DNA from: Norana najaformis
Lineage: Eukaryota > Annelida > Clitellata > Crassiclitellata > Hormogastridae
DNA: 64,000 bases
Direction of reading: 5' to 3'
Assembly (NCBI GenBank): GCA_964023275.1
Contig: OZ029925.1
Span: 5,392,003 to 5,456,002 of the forward strand
The notes under the pieces are model-generated. The model did not search any database, was not told the DNA's origin, and was given only the letters and a program-made list of their open reading frames with translations. The stretch's first letter is position 1; each line of letters opens with the position of its first letter. Positions 31,958 through 44,300 of this stretch are shown piece by piece. Position numbers and translations under genes: made by a program.

Positions 31958-34900
31958 CTGCAAAGAAAAAAATGAATATGATGATCATTCTTTCTCAAAT
32001 TCTTAACAAATAGTACATTCAAACAGTTGCTTATTGACTTAAATTCACTGCTAAGCTATACGCCATGATGCCCAATGAAAACGTTTATGTATATGGATAT
32101 TTTGTGAAGTAAATAAAAGCGCTATATAAAATATCTTGATATATGCATACATGCAAACACACATAGATTCACACACACACATACTGAAAAACAGACTACA
32201 TACAGTTACCTGAAACTTCTGAAATGAAGTTATTACATGGAGAGAAGACTTTAACGTTTAGTCCTTAATTGCAAGTAATTTCCCCAAGTCAGAATTTAGC
32301 AGAATTTAGCAGGAATGCATGAAGACAGACAAGTAATGTTTACGTGTGTATGCTTATCATTACGTATTTACATGTTTTTACTCTAACTTTGCGTTAATGC
32401 CAAAGCACCATCCATAGATCAGTCGGTGTTGCCAATGGATGGCCAATATCACAAAACAAATCAGGTCTGAACCTAGGACATTGTGGTAAGATCCCAGAGC
32501 ATTTTATATCAGTCATTATGTCATTAAAACCAGCAGGGAGTACAAAATAACAGCAACTCAATGAACGGTGAACGTTACGGTTGGCTGAACAAGGACACAA
32601 ACACACACAAGCACACACAGACACACACAGACACACACAAACACTCACACTCAAACACACACAAACACAGAGCTTTGGTCATTCAGAAGCTGTCTGTTCA
32701 ACCCGACCAGTAATGAGTTTTCAGTTTCAACGAATTTTATTCAGCGAACAATCAATTGCCCAGCATGAAGGCAGAGGTCTCAACATTTCCCCTCAGGGTA
32801 ACAACTTGCGGTGGCCCTTCGTCTGGGCCGGCCCCGAACGAGAAAGAAAACAAGACAAGCCACGCTGCACCCATTAACACGGGTCCCAGATAATGGGAGA
32901 GATTTTTACCACAATGCAGCAAATCAATAGCCCCGAATAGGAATTCTAGTTAACGGCTACTCAATTATCGCCTCTGGGGCTTCAACTTGCGGCGTTACGG
33001 TAACAGTCAGAAGAAGAATAAGAAGAATAAGGCCACTTTAATTTCATTCTATTCTATTCCAGACAGGGCTGGAAGGCCAACAGATAGGGTGGAGCAAGAG
33101 AGGCCTACAAAGAGGAACTGAAATCCAATACTCGCAAGCGACCACTGTCACTGATTGCCGAATTGCATGCGCGTTCAACGTTTCATCAAAGATCACAGAC
33201 GATCGTTTGCCTGGTGGGAATGAAATAATTTATCCTCGCGCAAGAAGCGATCAAAGTTCGGGGAAAATGATCGCAGAACAGCGGCCATAAAGTCCCTCTG
33301 AAGGAGACTTCACAAGAACGAATAATTCCCAGAGTTGTAAAGTAACATCTGAGCCGACAATGCCACTCTGACGGAGCTCTGGGATGGGGTGCCCTATGGC
33401 CCTTCGTGGTATTGCGTCAGAGGAATCTATATATCTCGCGCCGACTACACACCTGCCTAGGCCCAGTCAGACTAACTGGTTCCTTCAATCAGGCGTGAAA
33501 TAAAACACGGCAATTTCGTTTATGAGCCGTGCATTATTGCCCCCTTTAAAGGCCACATTAATTGCCCTTTAGCAAGTCTCCGAAAAGGAGACAAGCCAAA
33601 CCGTTTCTGATCACAGATCAAAGGCCTGTTGTGTAACACTAAGTGCCTAGCAACCATACCGACGGTATTTCACGGGAGTGTAACCTGGCTACCATCTCCC
33701 ATTCAACCACCTTATCTAATGTAAACATGTAACTTCAAAAGAGAGAAAAACCTGGTTAGATCACATCGGATTCAATAATTCGACTAAAGCAAACATCTTA
33801 CGTTGAAGGATTGCAAAAATACACACATGCGCAGAATAACTGCCAATTGAACGCCGCTGACAGGTAAACTTCAGTTAAATCAAAGATAAAATATGAAAAC
33901 ATGAAAATAACTGTCGACAACGCACATTATTTCAAAGAAAAATATTTCTAGCACTTTGTACCTCAGACTCTAATGAACAGGCGCTATATTAAATGCCTAC
34001 ATATATGCGTTCATGTACGCATGCATGCATGCATACATATATACATACATAAATACACATATACGTATATCTACATACAGAAATATGTACATACGTACAG
34101 ACACATGCCTAAATACATACACACATACATACACACATACAATGACACTAAAAATGATGCACTATGTGCTAAGCAACGGACAGGTGTTAAGCTACTGTGC
34201 TTGTAACACCAAGCCTACAGTTCAGTGGACCGTAAAGGAACATAGTTTCACACGGTATACCATGGTTACATGCATAAATTTTGATCAAAGACTTATGCCA
34301 GGGTTACACAAAGCTATCATAACCAAAAGCAACGATTTTGCAAATTCTTACCCATAATATTCTGCAGCGGACTAGGGTTCGGACTACTGAACGTTAAGAT
34401 GGTTTTCAATCGCTTTTCAAACTCCTGACAGAACCAGACTCCCATCTCGGTTTTTGCTGGAATCGTGATAAGCGCATAGAAGAAGATTTCGTCCTTGATC
34501 TGACAGGCAACGAGATTCTGCAGGTGAGGAGAATAGGTGAGCGTGACGTAAAGCATCCAGTTCGAGTCGGCTGGGGATGACTGATCAACGAAGTGTGAAA
34601 TTTCGTCACCGTTGAAAATCTAGGGCACAAACGCAATCATACATTTAACATTAAATGCACATTTTACCATTTAACATTAAATGCACATGTTACCATTTAA
34701 CATTAAATGCACATTTTACCATTTAACATTAAATGCACATGTTACCATTTAACATTAAATGCACATTTTACCATTTAACATTAAATGCACATTTTACCAT
34801 TTAACCCTAAATGCACATGTTACCATTTAACATTAAATGCACATTTTGCCAGAATGTGAACATCTCAAGGGAACGTCCCAGACCTGCCCAACATGTTGCA

Positions 34901-35244
34901 ATGTTTTGTAATATAAGCATTACATAAAGTAATGTCATACGTAATTATGTAATCTGTTGAGGACATTTTTTCTATAGCGCCGTTACTGTAATGCAAGCGG
35001 CATCAGTCAATGGTCGCTTCTGAGCAAAACCGCATTCCGAAATCACAATCCATTGGACAGAAACGCGCAGTCAAGATCCGCGAGATCTCGGAGAACGGAA
35101 GACGAGCTGTGGAGGATAAGGAAAAATTATCAAGTGAACCTTCAATCACTCAGATATCAAGACACCTGCCTGCCTGCCCGCCTGCCCGCCTGCCCGCCTG
35201 CCCGCCTGCCCGCCTGCCCGCCTGCCCGCCTGCCCGCCTGCCCG

Positions 35245-35328
<84 letters not shown>

Positions 35329-38300
35329 AGTCTTTGATCTTGACATGGAACCGAACCCTTCTTGCCTATCGATTTTGTTTTGACTGAGCGGCAGTGAAAA
35401 AACTGGTTCACGCGAATTAGCTTTCGTTGGACGCTGTAGAAATCTCGAGTTTTCGATAACGATTACCTGAGAGGGACCTTCATACTAGGCTGTCTCTGTG
35501 TCTTCTGGACTCCTCTTTGGCTTTTCGACCCGGCCTCACTGTGGAATTTGGCTTGGAGAATGTTTTTGCTTAGCAGCGACCATCGACTGGTGCCTTAAGC
35601 ATTATTACAGTGGCGCTAAAGAAGTTCTTAGATTAGATTAGATTATTAATGCTCAAAGCAATACCAATCAAGAGCTTTTAGCTAAAAATGCATCGAAGCT
35701 GCGTAGAAACTGAGGGAACTTACTGGCCAGAGATCTGGACGAGAGTGGCGTATCTCTGTCGCTCTTGTTTTCTTTCCTTTGAGTGGTCCAAACCGAGTAC
35801 CTTTTGGAATCGCTTCCATCGTCCAGACTCCAATCTTCTGTAAAACAATAGCCATCTTGTGAATTTTTTACAAATAGTACTTTGAGAATTTAAGACATAA
35901 TAAATTAGGTCAAATTCAGGTGAAGTTTAGGTTAAAAATTGGTCAAATTGCATATAAATTTAGGTTAGAGTAGGTTAAATTATGGTCAGATTAGGTTTGA
36001 TTTATGTTACAATTTGACCTGACGTCTTTCCAAGCAGGAATTTGTAATCATAATTGTATTGCAATCGCTAATTTATGTAGCGCCACTTCAAGAGACAAGA
36101 TACACACAAACAGAAACACACACATTTTTCAAAAAGCCAATAAATATTTAACAGGAATTGAATATTAACAACAAAATTAAAATATTTTCAAAGTTTCAAC
36201 TAATACATTTTAAAGTGGAAATTAATATTATATTCATCGCGAAATTCCAACAGGTTGTCGATGGGAAATGAATATTCATACGTCAATGCATGAAACTATT
36301 ATCGTTAACATTTTATTATTTCAAATTATTTCTATCAATTCCATAGTGTTTAACTAACGTTAGCCAGACTTTAGACCCTATACTTATTTGCGCTCAGCTC
36401 GCTGCGAGGTGTGCGAAAGGGATTGTTTATCACAGACGCGGGGCGCACAACAATAAAAACTCAGAGGTGAAACTAATTAAAGGGAGCAGATGAGTCGTGA
36501 ATCCAGCCGTGAGAAAGTGATCCAACACAAGGCGGCGAGAAAGCAGAAGCATTTTAATCGTCGTCGTTTATTCTTGCAACCACCTGTCATCGTCTGCCAA
36601 TGCCTCGTCCTCGTCCTCCTCCTCCTCCTCCTCCACTCTGACCCCCATCTCAACTCCAATCCACAAGAAATAAAGACCAAGACGACACACGCACCCATAT
36701 AAGGCCTACAATATGTATGACACTATTTATATTTGACAAATATTGTACAAATATATTATATAAATATATATTGTTATATTGTGTTATAATAGGTCATATA
36801 TATGCGAGGTGCAAAAACAAAATACTAAGTTTTAGCTTCTTTGTGTTTTTAGAATCTCTAATGTTCAAATGGACATTTGAGAAGGTCCTAATACGCGCTG
36901 TATACATGTTGTCATACAGATGCAATTCAAAAGTAAATGGTTTGCAAGGTTGGGGGTTGTTTTAGGTTCGTTACACACGCACAATGCAAATCAAAACCTG
37001 GTCTGTTTCAGCCTGTCGCTTCTGCCATATTTGGAAGCAGTATACAGCGTATGTGTGTGCAATTGTCTGGGTGTTTGCTTGTGCACGTATACGTGTGAAT
37101 ATGAGTGTATCATGCCTACGTATTTAATATGGGCCCATATCTTTATGTACATGTATATATCCATATATGTACATGCTGGGATATATATGCATAAACTCCT
37201 ATAGTAGTCATGTTTAAATATATACAATTTTATGTGTGTATATACTAATATCCAATATAGATATATATATATATATCATGAAGTATAGTCTGTATTAAGA
37301 TCTCTCATGCATTATTAATAGTAAACTATCTAATTGCGCTAATGCAGAGTGCTAAAACGGCATAGTTCACGGCAGAAGCATAAATAAGTAAGTAGTTTAT
37401 GAAGTGCGCAATTAGGCCTTACTTATTTACTACTTTGAAAACGACGTTCAAAAGGATCGCCCTTAATTAGAATTTCCAATTGCCGGGCAGGTGTTAACGA
37501 GTTGGAAATACCTGTAACGCATCTAACTGTAATCTACCGAACTGGAATAGGCATAGTTTTCACCTTCTGCATCTATGAAGCAACTGAGACCCCAGTTCTT
37601 AGCCTTTGATGTTCGTAAGGTGAGAATTGGAATTCATAACTCAAAATTGTAACTTTTCTCGCCTTATCAACTTTACAAACGACAGGTGCGATACCTGTAG
37701 ACCTGCAAGGTGTGACTGGTACTTGCGCAGAGAGTGAGGAACATACAGCAACGCAGAGCGCAAGATCGTAATCGTAAGCGCGAGATTTCTACAGCGCCCA
37801 ACGAAAGCTAAGTCGCGGGAGCCAGCTACTCACAGGCGCTCAGTCAAAACAAAATCGATAGGCAAGAAGGACCTCGGTTCCAGTCAAGATCCAATAGGAG
37901 AATGTATAGCCTAGTGGTTTAAGTTCTCTTGTGAAACGGTGAAAGTTCTTTTACAGGAAATATTATAGTCGTACGTACAGTATAAAATCAGAACACACCT
38001 TAGTCAATCTATCGTCGCGGTCTTTAACAACGTCTGAAAAGTTTTAGCCTCCAAGGACCTATCCAATCTACACCTGAAATTGCCTACTCCAAAGTATTCT
38101 CTGGAAGTCTAAATTCCCTGTTGTACGACACGCAGAAAGATACAACTGACAGATCCAATATGTCGTGAACAAAAGCGCTTCCTCAGTCGCATCCTAATAT
38201 TCAATTGCTAATCGGTCGTTCGGAAATCGATACAATCGTCACGTGCAACTGCGCGGAAACGTCACGAACTGCCATCAGAAATGACGTAAGAACGACGTCA

Positions 38301-41300
38301 GCCGAAATGACGTAACGACGCGTCTTCCGAATAAACCCGTATTTCTGTGATTATTTTGGTTTAATTATCCGTTAGGAAAATGGCGACGAGAGGACACGAC
38401 TTGGCAAAGACGACGACAAACAGGAGAAATGTCAGCCTTGACGGTGGAACAGGTGAAGAAAGGATCTCGTGGAGATGATTCTGCCACCTTGGCAATTATA
38501 CGCGATTAGACAACCGAGCAGCATCTCCGGTGACAATTAACAGGGATATACGATTACCGTGGACGGCGCGGACGGGAAAAGAATACGACAAATCAGTGTC
38601 CAGCTGTGTTCAATCATTACAGATGACCACGTAGTGACCAATTGGCTGAAGGTTCGCTTGTAGCTCAGGTATACTGTGGATTCGAGCTTAAACCCTAATA
38701 CGGTGTAAGGACTGTGAGGAAGCCCTTCACGCCCAGTTGCTTAGAGTTCAATTGTTGCTTCGTCATTTGATAGTGAAATTCAAAAAAATAAATTAAATAA
38801 AAATAAAATTATAATAAAACATAAAAAATTAAATGCAGATCATAATGAAAATCACAGTCATAGAAATACAATGCGAAGTCTTTCTTTGACCTCTGAACTC
38901 GTTTTTTTCATGGATATTCACCTTGAACATCTTCAACTGAGAAAAGCTTGCACGTCATCTCAGCTCATCTGATTAAATTTCCCGTTTTCAGATATAAGCT
39001 GGGGAATATTATTTAGACTTGGTTCGCACAGTATAACGACATCTTATTGCATCAAAGGCCATTGACGTCGGAAGGAATTTTTTTGTAACTGCTCTCACTG
39101 TTAAGCATAATAACCTATTTAGAACTTCTTAAAGGCGCCATATAAATATCACAATGCACGAGGACTACTCTTCATAATAATATTGAATCCGAGTAGAAGC
39201 TTTAAAATTTCCCAAGAAGTTGAAATCGATAACTCACGTCTCTGCAGATCGTTGATGTTCCGAGCGCTAAAATGTTGGGTAACGAAGATTGAGCTCCGTC
39301 CATAGGAGATGATTCCGCAACAAACTTGTCCTCGACAAAGAACGTCCTCTGAATGTCATAGTCTTGCTCTGAAAGCAGCGCGTCTTCCACACGAACCGAC
39401 TTCTCTGCAAAAATTAATTAGGTTAGTTAAATAGTAGAACCAAGTCCTGATTAGTAATTAGTAATTACTAATTAATAGAGTAACTTTTTCAGGAATCCAG
39501 GAACTGAGACAGAGATACAGCTTACCGTGGATAAGCAATTAAGAAAGGGTAAGTCTTAAGTCAAGAACGAAATGACATCAGAGAATCGCTCATAATTATA
39601 ATCATAAAATTGATTATAATTAACTTATAATGATTCCAGTCATCATCAAGCAGCAGGTCCATGTTCCTATAACTTCACTTGTATCATATCATGACATGAC
39701 CCAATCCCAATCATGACATCTTCTGAAACGAAATCTCTTCAAATTAAAGACTGTTTTGATAAAGTTTAGAACTTATAACATAGTACAACCACATATACCT
39801 CAAAATTCCTCTGTTGGCCTGGTTAGCTACATTGGTTAAAGCGCAAGACAAGACGCACAGAGCGTCAAGGCGCCTCTGAAAAACACGTACATTACATTTA
39901 CAGAGCAAGGTCCTGTCCCACTCTTATATATATATATCGTCGGTTGTTAGACCATCTTCTGAAACAGCAGCAACGTTCGGTGCTGCCAGACTAACTAGGA
40001 CTCATTCAAGTGAAGCCATGTTGCAAGTCGCAGAGTGGAACACATTTCCCCGAATTTTATTTAGCTGAATTTATTCATAAAGCCATTAATAACAAATAAT
40101 AACACATAATAAAAATAAAATAAAACTCTAGTCACGACACTCAGATCTCCGGTGAAGAACTAAAGCAAATTTTTAATGAAAAAATATAATAAATAATTTA
40201 ATAGTAAAATTATTACAATTCATAATACTTTGGTCTCAAGTGCAAAACTACAGTAGGGCTAACATTTTAATAGAATATATGATAATTTCGAAACAAAATA
40301 CGACTCTTACCATCCATGATACTTTGGTCTCAAGTGAATAATTACAGTAATTCTTCAGCAGAAACTGTCGCATGCCTACTCTCTACGAAAGTGTGAAGAA
40401 ACTCAGCATTGCTGACGGGGAATGCGAAACCAACAGTCTCTTATAGCTCTACCCTTGAACCAGTTGAGCAAACATCAGATTTAGATACAAGGCTTGTGTT
40501 ATAGGCTTATCATTATCTCCTTTTCTCTGATCTCCAAATGAATAGGGAAATAGTCTTCCGTTATCTATCCGTAATTTCCAAACGGATCTGTCTTCGGGAC
40601 TTAGGGTAGTCGGCCTAACGGTGCGCGGTCCCTGGTCGAGCGATAAGCACCTTTTAAACGTTTTTAAAGCAATCAACTCATGTAACTTCACAAACCATTG
40701 AGCCGAGATTTGATTGGCCACGCCCAATCCGCTGCCACGCGTCGCTTAATTCGAAATAACATTTCCGAAAGCCAGTCAAAGGCAGCTAAGAGCATTCACG
40801 CAATTACACGCGGTACGGTATATTGTACCAGGGAGATTAATATTAATTAGCCAACGAGCTGCAAACAAGCAAACAACAGATCAAAGAGTCCGCTTAACGC
40901 CATCGTCTCTTCACTGTCTCTGATCTGCTTGAGCTAATGCCAATTTATAATGATATTGCACCCGAACCCAATTAGAATTTATCCAAAGCCAGCGTTACAT
41001 AAATGCCTGCTTACAACTCATTACATTACCAAGCAGATTTTCACCCAAAACTGATCTGCCTTCCTCAAATGACCCTCTTACTCTAATCTTTCAACATCCT
41101 GGATGCATTCTCCAGACAAGCCACATTTCTTTATTACTCTCTTCCCCACTTATAAAAGCAATGTCTGCTACTGCAGACACCTCTGTGGCTATAGAACAGC
41201 CATATAGACACTGCACCGAACATGCTGTCATCATTCAACTCTCGTTGGGAACCTGTTGGTTGGGCTTTGCGTGTGAGGGCGAACTTGCCACTGGTGACTC

Positions 41301-44300
41301 TTCTAGTCATCTGAGCAATGTTTACTAATGGATGAATGTTCCATTCTTAACAACATTTAACATCATTAGCACAGATGAGTTTATCTGATGAGTTTATCTT
41401 GAAGAGGCGCTATACAAATTTCATATTACAATTACAAGTTGTTGTGGCCAACAGCAAAACTCTAAGTACTTAAGCAAACGGTATTAATTAAAAGCCTCAA
41501 GTAAGGATCTCTAAGGTGTTTATAATAATCGTTGCAATCTTAGGAGACATAGCCAATCAAAATGGCAGCGTTCGTGAGGATCTCATCCGATAAACTCATT
41601 GAAGAATGAGCAGTATCGAGGCCATACGCTTGCTATAGACAACCATGTACATTTACATTTTACATTTACCTATCATTCTTATCAGACATTACAAATTTAG
41701 CCCAACACGACTGTGTTCCACTGTTAAACAATTTATGCATATGAGCGGCCACACTGATATGCACTGGGACGCGTGAGGGAATCAACTTCTGCATTGGATG
41801 AAATGGCTGTCAAGCGATTTTCCCGTCGGATTTCCCAGAAATTTTATTTCGAATAAAGCGTCGCGTGGCAGCGGATTGGGCGTGGCCAAACAAACCTTGG
41901 CTCAATGGTTTGTGAAGTTACCGATGTTGATTGCTTTAATAACGTTCCAAAGGTGCTTATCGCTCGACCAGGGACCGCGCACCGTTAGGCCGACTACCCT
42001 ACGTCCCGAAGACTAGATCCGTTTGGAAATCACGGACAGATAACGGAAGACTATTTTCCATATTCATTTGGAGATCAGAGAAAAGGAGATAAAGATTGGT
42101 CTATAACACAAGCCTTGTTCCTCAACCTGATGTTTGCTTAACTGGTTCAAGGGTAGAGTTACAGCAGGCTGTTGGTTCCGCATTCCCTCTTCAACACAGG
42201 TTCAACTTGGGAGTCAGAGGTAAGGTAAACAATACAATCGTATTGAGGCAAATTTCAATACCTCTAGAAGTTATCCACAACTATGCAGCGTTTCACATGC
42301 ATTAAATGCAATAACACCATTTTCCAAATAATAATTATAAGACGTTACTTGTAAATTTTTCTCAGTGACCGTTTTGATGACCATAGATGACCATAAATGA
42401 CCACAGATGACCACAGATGACCATAGATGACCATAGATGACCATAGATGACCATGTGGCTAGTGTTTATTTAAAGAGCAATGGTCGTAATTACTAATCAG
42501 ATGGTAAATAGACAGGATTGGTATTTCGATATACTGTATATGTGCATCTGTCTGTTGATAACGTGCTTTGTGAAACTATGTGGTTTTTTATTAATAATTA
42601 AAGAAACAATTGATGAGGGTAAACTCTCAGAAGGCATCAGTGTAGCAGGGAAACTACAGAAGAGACGACATTAGGGTAGTTGAAAATCTTAAAAGACATT
42701 AGTTCAGCTCTGTTCCCTTACATTTGGATCACATTACATTTTCACTCATGCACGAGGCACCTCCTTCCATCTGGCCAATAACCAAATGCAGAGGCCCTTT
42801 TCCAATAGCCGCGCTCCTTTGGCGAGCCCATATGGTGCCGCTGGCATCAAATAGTGGCTGCTGTGGGCCCAATGTGGGTCAAACAAACGAGGTGGTTAAG
42901 GTAGTGAGAGACGCAGCGCCATACAAATATTTTATTAAAATTACAAATGCATGCAGTTAGCTGGAGGCGTGAACAAAAGACATCGTGTAGCTGAAAGACC
43001 AAGATAAAGGTCTTAGAAATAGAAGAAAGTCACTGTAGCTTTAAAAAACAAAAGTGTCATAGTCTTTTTCTAAAGTAATCGTGCAAATGGATCAATTGAT
43101 TGACTGATGGACTGATTGGTTGAATGAATGAATGCTTGATCGATTGAATTACTGGTTGGCTGGTTAACTGAATGACTGAATGATTAAATGACTGATTAAC
43201 TGATTGCTTGATTGATAAATCCGTGGACTATATGCATGGAATGATTGATTCAACCAGTTCACTTCGCAAACGCACGTTATTAATAGAGACGGCTGTGCAC
43301 ATTAATCAAAATACGGATCCTCCAATTTACCATCTGATGAGCAATTACGACCATCACTCACTCAATAAACACTGGACACATGGTCATCTGGCAAAACTGA
43401 GCTGTCACGGAGACACAATTGATAAGTAGAGTTTCATAAAGGTGACAGATGAGTAAAAGAACCGGTTTACGGTGCGTGAGCTGCCTCGCGAACATCGCCA
43501 ATGAACAATACCTGGGCGCTGGGGCCAGGGATGCGGCTGGGCACCGGTCGCTAGCTCCAGGCGGCTTGGAGCAAGAGCAAGCAGGCGGAAGGAGCTAATG
43601 GGAGTCCAGCGATCCGGGGCTACTGCTAGTCTTTTGAGGTGACAATACGGCAGATGGAAACCGTTACAAATCAATTGCCAGCAGCCAGAATGTCACGGAA
43701 GCACAATGCGAGGAGCGGTCGCGTATTGCGGGGGAAAATCCACCCAAAGTCTACCCCGTATATACCCACCCCCACGTACTCATTGTCGACTGCAGGTTCC
43801 ATCCCCATTCAGGGCGCACGTCAAAGGGCTGTAGGGATGATTAGCCGGGAAGGGAAGAAGTGTAACTGCAACCTATACTTTGTGTATAATTAGTTCTGCG
43901 CACTTGGCGTAGGGCTAGCTTTCCATGCGTGAAAGGCAATGAACCGAGTCCATACTAAATAGGCCTTGGCAATTTTTCACAATTTAAACTAATCTGACGG
44001 CAGAGTGTCATTTTCAGACTATAATCTGACCGTCGGATCATATCTGTAATTTTAGAACTTATGAAACCTTAAGAGAAGTCTTAATCTGACCTTTACCAGT
44101 TGAAGCTAATCCCCATATTACAGCGTCAACACTCGTTTAGCATCCTAACCCATGCAGTTTGAAAAACAATGACGATTACCTATCAACAAAGACTGTCTGC
44201 ATTGTATCTATGGATGTGTGTATCTCAACATTTATATTGCGCCTTTTAACAATCTCACATTATTATCTGATACTGTGAATTGCAGGCTTTCTGAACACCT

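Noticed and set aside
34642-34849. CRISPR-like regular array
   Set aside because: Units are directly head to tail with no unique spacers, in a eukaryotic intron. It is a minisatellite.
35010-35411. Leu-Pro-Ala-Cys and Gln-Ala-Gly-Arg repeat proteins
   Set aside because: Translations of the CCTG/CCGC microsatellite.
40449-42016. Similar 70-90 aa frames on opposite strands as paired genes
   Set aside because: Their similarity comes from the inverted repeat arms. In-frame stops differ between arms, so coding is not conserved.
43405-43893. Short GC-rich frames on both strands
   Set aside because: No motif or splice support. They lie inside intron 1 of the PRDM1-like gene model.
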